A program made the translations under genes and the position numbers. Positions 45,208-52,922 of a DNA stretch of 64,000 nucleotides are shown here, in pieces. The notes under the pieces were generated by a model. It did no database searches, had not been told where the DNA came from, and saw nothing but the letters and a program-made list of their open reading frames with translations. The stretch comes from UBA8919 sp041658185. Its GTDB lineage: Bacteria > Elusimicrobiota > UBA8919. Position 1 is the first letter of the stretch; each line of letters opens with the position of its first letter. The DNA is taken from assembly GCA_041658185.1 (NCBI GenBank), contig JBBAAR010000002.1, positions 62,001-126,000 on the forward strand, in the 5' to 3' direction.

Positions 45208-47152
45208 AATTAAAATAACTAATGCAGATATTGACTATGCCGCTAAAATTCTTCTTTCAGCAGGTGAAGGATTTGATGCAGAAGCAATTGAATTCATTAA
45301 GAATTTGGAAACAATAGATTTACACGCTGTACCTGGCAGTGGCAAAACAACAGCACTATTGGCTAAATTACTTATATTAGATAAATTTTTACCATTTGAT
45401 GATGGCTCTGGAATTTTAGTTCTGTCACATACAAATGCAGCTATTGACGAAATAAAAAAACAAATTAAATCCAATTGTCCGAAATTGTTTTCTTATCCAA
45501 ATTTTGTTGGAACAATACAAAGTTTTGTGGATCATTTTCTGGCCATACCAGCTTATTGCAATGAATTTCACAAAAAACCAGTTGTTATTGATTTCAGTGC
45601 CTACCAGAATAAGATAATTTCCTGTTTTTATAGCCAATTCCCGGCAAATCTGCGCACCGGTGTTTTAATGAAATTTGGGAATGATAAAAATGCCACAAAG
45701 GAATTCATATCCTCATATAGATTCGGTAAAGATAGATGCTTAATTGCTGACATAATAAATTTATCAAAAAAATTCTTATGGCAAACTGCGACACAAACAT
45801 ATACTGAGCTCAAACAAATGAAAGAAACTGTAATGGCCAGTGGTATTTTATGCTACGACGATGCATATTCCCTGGCAAATGATTACTTGGATAAGCATTC
45901 TGTTTTGGGGAAATTTCTTCAAAACAGATTCAGCCTTGTTTTTATTGATGAAATGCAGGACATGGAAAAACATCAACATGATTTACTTGAAAAATTATTT
46001 TATGGCGATGTGACGATCGAAACAATATACCAACGTATAGGAGATCCCAACCAAGCCATTTACGGGAATAAGGTAAAAGCTGAAACTGTCTGGAAACCCC
46101 GCAAAAAGGTGTTGCCACTGAAAGGAAGTCACAGATTATCAAAACCAATTGCCGCTATCGTCCAGAACTTTGGCTTGAACTATATAGAAATTGAGGGCAA
46201 AAATACGGGTTTGATAAAACCAATTATAATTACTTATACAGATGTCACCATTCAAACCGTCATTCCGACTTTTGCTCAGATTATTAAACGAACATTGCTT
46301 CCGACACCGTTAAAGGATCCTTGCAAGGCTATTGCTTGGGTAGCAAAAGAAAAAGGCGATACTGCGAAAATAACCCTACCAGATTATTTTCCCCAATATA
46401 ATAAACTCACGAAAATATCCAAGCGGGAAGTTTTTGATTCACTACAAGATGCCTTGCTCTATGCCAGAACAAAGGCAGTTCGTGATAAAAATCTCAATTG
46501 TTTATCAAGAACCATAGTGAATATAATGTCGCAATTAGCGGTTACTGAAAATATTGCTATTGACGGTAATACTTCGACAAAAAGTAGTCTATTGGATTAT
46601 CTGCGAAAGCATCACCCGGACAAGTTTGGTGAATTTGAAATTAATATTTTCAAATGGTCGCAGGTGCTTTACGAAAGTTTCTCCGATACAATGTGTCAGG
46701 CAATAAGTGCATATTTTAAGACATTATTTGAAAATGTTTTTAAAAATAAGTTGCCGCTATCAAAGCAGTTTTTAGATGGTCTATTATCGGTAAGTGTGCC
46801 ACCGCTATCTGATGGGATGTCGACCACAAATGACACCAATATTTATAAAGATGGGAATGTCTCAATAGAAATTGGCACGATCCATTCTGTTAAAGGCGAA
46901 ACTCATACTGCCACACTGTATTTAGAAAGTTCTTACTTCAAATGTGAGACGGAAAAAATATTAAAAGTATTTTATGGAGAGCAACTCACCGTCAGTGAAA
47001 AAGTTGGTAGAAAGGCTGAAACTGCTAAAATGGCTTATGTGGCAATGAGCCGCCCGACCCATTTGCTTTGTTTCGCTTGTAAAAAAGATCATATTACTGG
47101 GCATGAAAATGACCTTAAAAACAATGGCTGGGATATTATTGATATAAATTGA
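45182..47152 (+). CDS. gajB: Gabija GajB-like UvrD/SF1 helicase
   Basis: 656 aa; it overlaps the nuclease gene by 26 bases (a second ATG 12 bases on is an alternative start). Walker A is AVPGSGKTTAL (about 50), Walker B is VFIDEMQDMEKH (256), motif III is IGDPNQAIYG, motif IV is GSHRLSKPI, motif V is TIHSVKGETH, and motif VI is VAMSRPTHLL. It is longer than the roughly 500-aa textbook GajB, with the extra length in the 370-500 region. The predicted role is sensing or unwinding DNA ends to activate the nuclease. Confidence 0.85.
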   Translation: MLYNMLPSEIKITNADIDYAAKILLSAGEGFDAEAIEFIKNLETIDLHAVPGSGKTTALLAKLLILDKFLPFDDGSGILVLSHTNAAIDEIKKQIKSNCPKLFSYPNFVGTIQSFVDHFLAIPAYCNEFHKKPVVIDFSAYQNKIISCFYSQFPANLRTGVLMKFGNDKNATKEFISSYRFGKDRCLIADIINLSKKFLWQTATQTYTELKQMKETVMASGILCYDDAYSLANDYLDKHSVLGKFLQNRFSLVFIDEMQDMEKHQHDLLEKLFYGDVTIETIYQRIGDPNQAIYGNKVKAETVWKPRKKVLPLKGSHRLSKPIAAIVQNFGLNYIEIEGKNTGLIKPIIITYTDVTIQTVIPTFAQIIKRTLLPTPLKDPCKAIAWVAKEKGDTAKITLPDYFPQYNKLTKISKREVFDSLQDALLYARTKAVRDKNLNCLSRTIVNIMSQLAVTENIAIDGNTSTKSSLLDYLRKHHPDKFGEFEINIFKWSQVLYESFSDTMCQAISAYFKTLFENVFKNKLPLSKQFLDGLLSVSVPPLSDGMSTTNDTNIYKDGNVSIEIGTIHSVKGETHTATLYLESSYFKCETEKILKVFYGEQLTVSEKVGRKAETAKMAYVAMSRPTHLLCFACKKDHITGHENDLKNNGWDIIDIN

Positions 47153-47202
47153 GAAATCTGATGACATAACACATAACACTCGTTTTTTGTAAAAGGTACA
47201 TT

Positions 47203-47634
47203 ATGCAATCATCAAATTCCAAAAATCCTAAAAAAGGCAGAGATTTTGAAAAAATAGTCCGCCAAGCAGTAGAAAAAAGATATAAAACAAGTTTCAAAAA
47301 ACATTCAATCAGCATTGGCACACCGCCAAAGGCTCATAATTTTGATTTGGTTTCTGAAGACGGCAATATTATTATAGAATGTAAAAATTATTCTTGGACT
47401 AAAACCGGAAATATTCCTAGTGCCAAAACTGCTTTTTTAAACGAAGCTGCTTTATATCTTTCCTACACACCATCAACTGCAAAAAAAATTATCATATTAA
47501 GAAAAGATACTCACCGTAAAAGAAAAGAAAGCTTGGCAGAGTATTATGTTAGAACATACTATCATTTACTGGATAAAGTTATTGTAATGGAATTAGATAT
47601 TAATAACATGACTCTTAACAGAGTCGGTGTTTAA
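47203..47634 (+). CDS. PD-(D/E)XK nuclease-like protein
   Basis: 143 aa. KKGRDFEKIVRQAVEKRY is followed by HNFDLVSEDGNIIIECKNYSW: an Asp, then the ExK pair, in the order of the restriction-endonuclease-like fold. It lies 51 bases after the Gabija helicase, so it may be an added component of that operon or a separate restriction gene. No methylase is adjacent. Confidence 0.65.
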   Translation: MQSSNSKNPKKGRDFEKIVRQAVEKRYKTSFKKHSISIGTPPKAHNFDLVSEDGNIIIECKNYSWTKTGNIPSAKTAFLNEAALYLSYTPSTAKKIIILRKDTHRKRKESLAEYYVRTYYHLLDKVIVMELDINNMTLNRVGV

Positions 47635-47697
47635 CTGCACTTGATAATAGGGGATGGGTGCGCTTGTAATTATTTTTTGAATTAAGGAGAACACAAT

Positions 47698-47826
47698 ATA
47701 CCTTTTATAAGAATTGATTTGTGGAAGTGCGGGAAAAAGGGAACGAAGAAGAAATTAATTAAGAACGTGACCGATACAGTTTTGGAACAGGCAATTTTGA
47801 TTGCCAAAGATTGGGCTGAAAAATAG
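47698..47826 (+). pseudogene. 4-oxalocrotonate tautomerase-like remnant
   Basis: After a good AAGGAG the frame reads PFIRIDLWKCGKKGTKKKLI and then KNVTDTVLEQA, the N-terminal half of a 4-OT family tautomerase, with Pro in the catalytic first position. The start codon is ATA instead of ATG, and the normal centre (about 12 residues) and C-terminus are missing; it stops after KDWAEK. It is most likely a decayed gene marking an insertion junction. Confidence 0.6.
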
Positions 47827-47833
47827 TTTAACA

Positions 47834-47893
47834 GCAGGTGAGGGGGATTGAACCCCTCACCTCTTCGTTGCGAGCGATACGCTATCCTCCTGC
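47834..47893 (-). pseudogene. tRNA-like remnant (D-arm deleted)
   Basis: On the minus strand GCAGGAG and CACCTGC can form six of seven acceptor pairs. A perfect T-arm (AGGGG TTCAATC CCCCT) and an anticodon-arm-like hairpin with loop CTCGCAA are present. Only seven bases remain where the D-arm should be, and the total is 60 bases, too short for a functional tRNA. Such pieces often mark att sites. Confidence 0.4.
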
Positions 47894-47913
47894 TCGCCAA
47901 TCAAGCAATTTTT

Positions 47914-48168
47914 TTAACTTACCACGTCCGCAACATATCTTCCAGGTCGCTGCTTCGGAATCCATTTACCGTCTCGATGATGATGATGAATTACAATGTC
48001 ACCCGGTTTTTTTGGGCAAAAAATGAGCTCCCAATATTTTCGATCTGCCATAGAAATTTCACGCACTAACTTTCTATTACCATACTGCAATTTAACAAAA
48101 CACTTATTCTGTCTCCAATAAAAACCAAACATCTTAACGTTAATGTAAATCTCGTTTTTATTTTTCAT
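47914..48168 (-). CDS. Small basic protein (paralogue A)
   Basis: 84 aa; GGAGGAG precedes ATG at six bases. It contains MFGFYWRQNK and IVIHHHHRDGKWIP. The MFG(F/Y)xW core and spacing recur in the next minus-strand gene, so they are related. The His cluster could bind metal. Family not recognised. A terminator-like hairpin sits immediately upstream of its ribosome site. Confidence 0.55.
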   Translation of the reverse strand: MKNKNEIYINVKMFGFYWRQNKCFVKLQYGNRKLVREISMADRKYWELIFCPKKPGDIVIHHHHRDGKWIPKQRPGRYVADVVS

Positions 48169-48184
48169 AGCTCTCCTCCAGAAA

Positions 48185-48224
48185 ATAAAAAAGCTGCCGG
48201 CAAAGATTTTTCTCACCGACGGCT
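48185..48224 (-). terminator. Hairpin and T-run between the two small paralogues
   Basis: On the minus strand AGCCGTCGG pairs with CCGGCAGCT (eight of nine) and seven T follow. It ends the upstream gene's transcript and also precedes the next gene's ribosome site, so it could be a leader terminator. Confidence 0.65.
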
Positions 48225-48263
48225 ATTAGCCCAACTACGCCCAATCCAATAATTGTCAAATTC

Positions 48264-48479
48264 TCAGTCCCGACGCTTCCATGCATGGCACCATTTACAA
48301 CGATGAAAAAAAAGTATTCCATCCGGTGTTAATTCCCAAGTAAAACCCCCTGCAGGAATCACAAGCCGTTCGCCGGTTCCAAAATACATATCGACATATA
48401 ATATAAATTTATTTTTTTTCTTATTTTTTTTCCAAAAATAACCAAACATTCCGACGTTTTTGTAAATTTTTTTTTTCAA
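48264..48479 (-). CDS. Small basic protein (paralogue B), TTG start
   Basis: 71 aa. The start is placed at TTG because GGGAGG lies five bases upstream and the alignment with paralogue A (KNVGMFGYFWKKNKKK against INVKMFGFYWRQNK) then begins at the same place. An in-frame ATG 93 bases upstream would read through a terminator-like hairpin. It ends in HRCKWCHAWKRRD, a CxxC with His, possibly metal binding. Confidence 0.5.
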   Translation of the reverse strand: MKKKIYKNVGMFGYFWKKNKKKNKFILYVDMYFGTGERLVIPAGGFTWELTPDGILFFHRCKWCHAWKRRD

Positions 48480-48504
48480 AAATTCCTCCCGTTTTTTAAA
48501 AATA

Positions 48505-48545
48505 AAAAGGTCGCCACAGTCTTGATTTCGCAAAACCATCGACGA
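48505..48545 (-). terminator. Leader hairpin and T-run before paralogue B
   Basis: Minus strand GTCGTCG pairs with TGGCGAC (with wobbles) across a 25-base loop, then five T. Its position just before the ribosome site repeats the arrangement seen for paralogue A and the sigma gene. Confidence 0.4.
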
Positions 48546-48704
48546 CATTTTGCCCACTTTCACCCAATCCAACGATTAAATTTTATATTTTAAGTCATTC
48601 ATACCTCCAGGTATAATATTATTGTTCATTTCCAATGTTGTCTATAAATGCCGTTGATGGTAGAAAAGTGGGTTATATTGCAGATTTCTAAAATATGCAG
48701 TTGT

Positions 48705-49040
48705 CAGACATAACTATATCGATTTTGCTTAGGGATAGTAACCAGTGATATAACACCACTTTTTAGCACGGTTGTGAAATATTTTTAGCTGTAACTCAAA
48801 TATAATGATGTTTTTATGACACTTGACAAAAAAGAAGGATGTCAACCTTCTTTTTAGCGCAATTTTCCTAAAAAACGTCAAAAACTGAACTCTCCGACGG
48901 AGAAAACTATACCCTCCGGATATAACACTTTGTCAAGTGATATTATACCAGATTATATCACTACCCTTTACGAGACATAACTATCCCTAACCACCGTCGG
49001 ATTACACAGGATATAACACCATAGGGCACCGGATATAACT
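48705..49040. repeat. Repeat-rich intergenic region beside the recombinase cluster
   Basis: GATATAAC(AC/T) occurs four times (48747, 48918, 49011, 49032). AGACATAACTAT is directly repeated (48707 and 48973). TTAGGGATAGT (48729) has an exact inverted partner (48980). AGTGATAT...ATATCACT (48935-48961) is palindromic. No coding frame is seen. Candidate roles: recombinase target, replication or partition site, or operator array. Confidence 0.6.
48829..48855. terminator. Bidirectional terminator-like hairpin
   Basis: AAAAAGAAGG and CCTTCTTTTT form a perfect ten-pair stem with a seven-base loop, with T on the 3' side in both directions. Confidence 0.65.
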
Positions 49041-49054
49041 CTTTAGTGTGGATT

Positions 49055-49124
49055 TTGTCAACTGAGGAAGGAATACCCCCCATGGTGGCAAGCCACGGGG
49101 GGTAGGATTACACTTGGTTGACAA
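49055..49124. other. Nested inverted repeat next to the HTH-recombinase gene (possible crossover site)
   Basis: An inner stem TACCCCCC/GGGGGGTA plus TGG/CCA surrounds a short loop. An outer pair TTGTCAAC/GTTGACAA brackets it 12-13 bases away on each side. The site begins 21 bases past the recombinase stop codon. It has no T-run on either strand, so it is not a simple terminator. Confidence 0.5.
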
Positions 49125-49144
49125 CAGCGGTAATCATTCGGCGT

Positions 49145-50902
49145 CTACTGCGACGGTTCTCGATTGCTTGGTATATTTTTTAGTTGCGGATATCGCCGTA
49201 TAACTTCTTCAATCATCAGTTCAATAAATGTATTAAGTAGTGATGAATTACTTATTGAAGAATTTCCATTATTGGGTTTAGAAAAATTTGTATTGCCATT
49301 ACTGAACTCATCGCCATTTTCTATAGGTCGTATGGCATTAGGAACTATGTTGCTTGCGATTTGTTCGGCAAGAACATTTTTGTCGCGCTCCGCGAGATGC
49401 GCATATATTATTGCTGATGCAGGATCATTGTGTCCCAGGCCGTTCGATATCTGCAATAAATTTCCATTTGTTAATTTAGCAATGCTGTATGCATAAGAAT
49501 GCCTCAGCATATGGGGATGCACTTCCTTTTTTAGATTTGCCTCTTTTCCAATTTTATTTATGATATATGTGAGTCCGCTTTTCTTAAGCCGGCCTGTTTC
49601 CTTAGAGCGTCCGGCTTTATTTTTTTCAAGAGCGACAAACAAAGGCCCGCTTGTCTTTGAGCCGGGTTTAGTTTGCAGATAGAGTTTTATTGCATAAAAT
49701 AAATCCATGCCCATTTTCTTTTCTATTGTCTTACTCCCTTTTTCGCTGAAACGAATCAGTCTTGTTTTAAAATCCGCATCTTCTATATTAAGATTACGAA
49801 TGGCCGACGCTCGGGGACCGCAGTTAAGGGCAAGCATCGCAATTGCATAATTTCTGGACCCTCTTATTTGGTCGCTCGTCATTTCATCTTTCGCCGCTTG
49901 TAAATATGCCCGCTGCTCTTCCAAATCCAGAAATTCAGGTTCTTTTTTAATTTTTCTGGGCGGGTGATAACTTATCGGATATGGATAGTTTATCAATATT
50001 TTTTTTGCTTCTAAAACATCATAAAAAGCTTTTATTCCAAAAAAAATTAGATGAAGAGAGCTGGCGACATATCTCGAGTCAGTATTCTCTTTTATTTCCG
50101 TTGTAATTGTTTCAAAAAAATCATCCAAGTCGGCGTTTGTTGCTTCTATATACGGTTTTCCTTTCTTCTCGAGATATTCTCTAATTTTTTGCGCGGCCCG
50201 TAAATAATTATTGATAGTATAATCTGATTTACGCTGTATTTTGTCAGCATATGTTTTAAATACATGCTCGGCCATATCATTTATTAGCAGGATGTTTTTG
50301 CCCGAAGTTGTTGTCTTATTTTCAACGGATGAAGCAGGCGAACAATTTTTATTTTTAAACCCGTTTAACTGTAAATCCAGATGATTATTGTTTTTTATGT
50401 CAGCAATCAATTTGAAGAAAGCGTCTGACTTCACAATTTCTTGAGGGATATTGTAATAGTTGGCTAAGAGATGAACCGTCTCCGGAGTAATTCTCCTGGA
50501 GCCGTTTTCTATAGCAGAAAGCAAACTTTTACTAATTTGCAGTTCGGCAGATACTTTTTTCTGAGTTAGTTTCAAATTATTTTTCACTCCTTTGAGGAAG
50601 CGCATTTGCTTAAGGGTTGTTGATGGTAGCGTTTCTTCCGTCGGCGCACGGCTAATATTAGATAAATTCTTTAATTTATCAGACGGGCAGATATTATCTT
50701 TTTTTAAAAAATCTTCGTTTAATCCGTAGAACCTTATAATCTTTTCTTTGACTGCATTGCTTAGTTTCATTGTTCCTTTCTCAATCATATATAAAAGATT
50801 GTGTGAAATACCAATACCTTGAGAAGCTTTTCTTAACGACAGTGACCTGCCATTTTCACTCCGCTCAAATCTGATCATTCTGATCCGTTCACTCATTTTC
50901 AT
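49145..50902 (-). CDS. Tyrosine recombinase with two N-terminal XRE-type HTH domains
   Basis: 585 aa; AGGAGG precedes ATG by five bases. Two HTH domains occupy about 10-65 (LRKASQGIGISHNLLYMIEKG) and 100-150 (TQKKVSAELQISKSLLSAIE). A SAM-like core-binding domain spans 215-310. The catalytic domain keeps the full set: Arg in CGPRAS (364), Lys in SEKGSK, HMLRHS (HxxR), His in GLGHNDP and Tyr in IIYAHL. The HTH fusion suggests it regulates its own or the divergent promoter, or recruits the synapse to a second site. It faces the three other recombinase genes across a 290-base shared promoter region. Confidence 0.85.
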   Translation of the reverse strand: MKMSERIRMIRFERSENGRSLSLRKASQGIGISHNLLYMIEKGTMKLSNAVKEKIIRFYGLNEDFLKKDNICPSDKLKNLSNISRAPTEETLPSTTLKQMRFLKGVKNNLKLTQKKVSAELQISKSLLSAIENGSRRITPETVHLLANYYNIPQEIVKSDAFFKLIADIKNNNHLDLQLNGFKNKNCSPASSVENKTTTSGKNILLINDMAEHVFKTYADKIQRKSDYTINNYLRAAQKIREYLEKKGKPYIEATNADLDDFFETITTEIKENTDSRYVASSLHLIFFGIKAFYDVLEAKKILINYPYPISYHPPRKIKKEPEFLDLEEQRAYLQAAKDEMTSDQIRGSRNYAIAMLALNCGPRASAIRNLNIEDADFKTRLIRFSEKGSKTIEKKMGMDLFYAIKLYLQTKPGSKTSGPLFVALEKNKAGRSKETGRLKKSGLTYIINKIGKEANLKKEVHPHMLRHSYAYSIAKLTNGNLLQISNGLGHNDPASAIIYAHLAERDKNVLAEQIASNIVPNAIRPIENGDEFSNGNTNFSKPNNGNSSISNSSLLNTFIELMIEEVIRRYPQLKNIPSNREPSQ

Positions 50903-50942
50903 GAAACCTCCTTTTGAAATATTTTCTTTTGTATTCGTATAG

Positions 50943-50970
50943 TTAATAATATAAAGTCGACTATATAAAA
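50943..50970. promoter_or_regulatory. Palindromic operator candidate in the divergent recombinase promoter
   Basis: TATAAAGTCGACTATATA is near-palindromic around AGTCGACT. Related half sites, ATATAAAGCGA and AATAAAGTCGCG, follow at about 51036 and 51055. They would suit the XRE-type HTH domains of the adjacent recombinase. The 50903-51189 interval is otherwise A/T-rich and holds the promoters for both directions. Confidence 0.45.
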
Positions 50971-51189
50971 AAACTATAAATATTTGGCTTGCAATTTCCT
51001 GCGGCTTGTCAAAAAAAATTGTAGTTTAGAAAAAATATAAAGCGATTTCTCTAAAAAATAAAGTCGCGCTCTTTACAAAATTTCAAAGATTTGCTATATA
51101 CCTAATAGAAGAGAGAAACAGTAACTGGAATTTTGGTAAAAGCCCTGTTTTCTGAAAGAGAGTACCGTAAGTATGTAGGGAGAAAGCAC

Positions 51190-51732
51190 ATGCAGCATTT
51201 AAAAAAATCGGAGATTGGTAAACTTGTCAGTGTTTATAAATCGCAGGAAGATGCTGCCAGCCTGCGGAATACCGCGATACTACAAATATTGTGTGCCTAT
51301 GGATTTGAAGTGCAAGAGTTGCTATCCCTTAAAATTGCAGATATCGACATTTGGAATTACGTTATTACACTTCCTCCAGGAAAATATGGCAAGAGAGAAA
51401 TACCACTAACCAAAAAAGTCCGCCGCGCTATAAAAAGATGGCTGATAGCAAGGAATATTCTTAAACCCAGATCCCAAACCGATTTTATCTTTATTAATAT
51501 TAAAGCTCCTTACAAATGTCTGTCTAAAAAAGGAGTAATTTGGTTAGTCACTGAAGCCGGCAAGATAGCTTTGGGTAAGAAAATAACGCCGAAAGTATTG
51601 CGAGCCAGTTTTATTATTTTGGCATTGAAGAAAGGTTGGCCGAACAAACAAATTCAAACCTGTCTTGACATTAATGATCAAACATTTGAGAAACGCCAAA
51701 GGATTTTGTTAGAGACACTGGAAGATTTGTAG
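51190..51732 (+). CDS. Truncated, catalytically degenerate tyrosine recombinase
   Basis: 180 aa from ATG with GGGAGA six bases upstream (a TTG 57 bases earlier is an alternative). Only a catalytic-domain fold is present. The first Arg is lost (AYGFEVQELLSL instead of a GxR motif). The HxxR box reads TPKVLRAS, with no His. The second His and the Tyr are absent (LDINDQTFEKRQ). It has no core-binding domain. It aligns with the next gene over most of its length (ITLPPGKYGKREIPL against ITLPGKYGNRQISL). Either a decayed copy or a non-catalytic partner subunit. Confidence 0.7.
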   Translation: MQHLKKSEIGKLVSVYKSQEDAASLRNTAILQILCAYGFEVQELLSLKIADIDIWNYVITLPPGKYGKREIPLTKKVRRAIKRWLIARNILKPRSQTDFIFINIKAPYKCLSKKGVIWLVTEAGKIALGKKITPKVLRASFIILALKKGWPNKQIQTCLDINDQTFEKRQRILLETLEDL

Positions 51733-51751
51733 AGAGTAAGTCAGAATTTAA

Positions 51752-52717
51752 ATGGCGAATATAAATAACTTAATTTATGAATTCGGAAAGTATCTGGGCT
51801 CTGCTGCAGGGGGGAATGCATCAAGCAATACGATAAGAAACTACAGCAGTAGTATCCGGCAATTTGAGAGTTTTGCCAAAAAAGATGTTACCCGGGCGAC
51901 GGAATCAGACATAATTGATTTTCTTAGGCAGTTGCAATATATTGGGAAAAAAAATAAAAAGACTAAAGCCGGAACTGATATTTCAACTCCCGTTAAGATA
52001 CTATCGGCCTCCGCCGTTAGAGTTATATTATTTGCCTTGCGTTCTTTTTATAAGTACCTTAAAGATATCAAGCAGGTGATACAAATCAACCCGACTGAAA
52101 AAATAGTTTTGCCGGCGACTGTGTTAACGAAACAGAAACGCATGCAGTATTTGGGCTGGATATGGATTGATAAACTTGTCCAGGATTCTAAGTTACGGAC
52201 AAATATTACCGGACTCCGGAATATATCGATGCTGCAAATACTACGGAATGAAGCAATATTGCAAATACTATGCAAATGCGGTTTAACAGTTCAAGAATTG
52301 CTTAATCTGAAAGTTGCGGATATCGACACCAAAGAACCCAGAAAAGCTGTTATCACCCTGCCGGGCAAATACGGAAATAGACAAATTTCTCTATCCGGAT
52401 CCGATTCTTATACGATTAAAAAATGGTTGATTGCGAGAAAGAAACTCAGACCCCCAAACGACTCCGTATTTGTTTGCACCAAGCGTTCCCAGGACTGCTT
52501 AACTTACAGAAGTATCGACCGGATTGTTTCTGAAGCAGGGCGGTTGTCTAAATTTCGAAAGAAGATATCGCCGAAAATGCTGCGAATTAGTTTTGTGGTA
52601 AATACGCTGAATGACTACGGCGATAAAAATTTGAGTGCAAAACAAAATGAAAAAAAATTGCAGAAGCAATTGAAAAAAAACTCGACATTAGTATACAAGA
52701 AATTAGAAAATATATAA
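51752..52717 (+). CDS. Tyrosine recombinase homologue with degenerate active site
   Basis: 321 aa. The core-binding domain is intact (SSNTIRNYSSSIRQFESF, residues 20-120). In the catalytic half the first Arg is replaced (KCGLTVQELLNLK), HxxR reads SPKMLRIS, the second His is missing, and a Tyr remains in LVYKKL. The open frame is full length, so selection may keep it as a non-cleaving subunit. Start 19 bases after the previous stop. Confidence 0.7.
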   Translation: MANINNLIYEFGKYLGSAAGGNASSNTIRNYSSSIRQFESFAKKDVTRATESDIIDFLRQLQYIGKKNKKTKAGTDISTPVKILSASAVRVILFALRSFYKYLKDIKQVIQINPTEKIVLPATVLTKQKRMQYLGWIWIDKLVQDSKLRTNITGLRNISMLQILRNEAILQILCKCGLTVQELLNLKVADIDTKEPRKAVITLPGKYGNRQISLSGSDSYTIKKWLIARKKLRPPNDSVFVCTKRSQDCLTYRSIDRIVSEAGRLSKFRKKISPKMLRISFVVNTLNDYGDKNLSAKQNEKKLQKQLKKNSTLVYKKLENI

Positions 52718-52922
52718 AAATTTGGTTAGATGAGAGCCGTAGAATACGTAGAATATAAATGACTAAATGCTAACAAAGATTGTACCGTTGAATTTATTTA
52801 TATTATCGCTGAAACAAGATAGGGAAATAAAATTTTTTCTCACATGGCATCCTCTCAACTTGTAATTACATCTCTGCGCTTAAATAAGTGATTCTTCGAT
52901 TGCAGTTAACACAGGGAAAAGA

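Noticed and set aside
47838..48069. Two plus-strand frames beginning in the tRNA-like remnant
   Set aside because: Text such as RGIEPLTSSL is the usual antisense translation of tRNA genes; not a protein.
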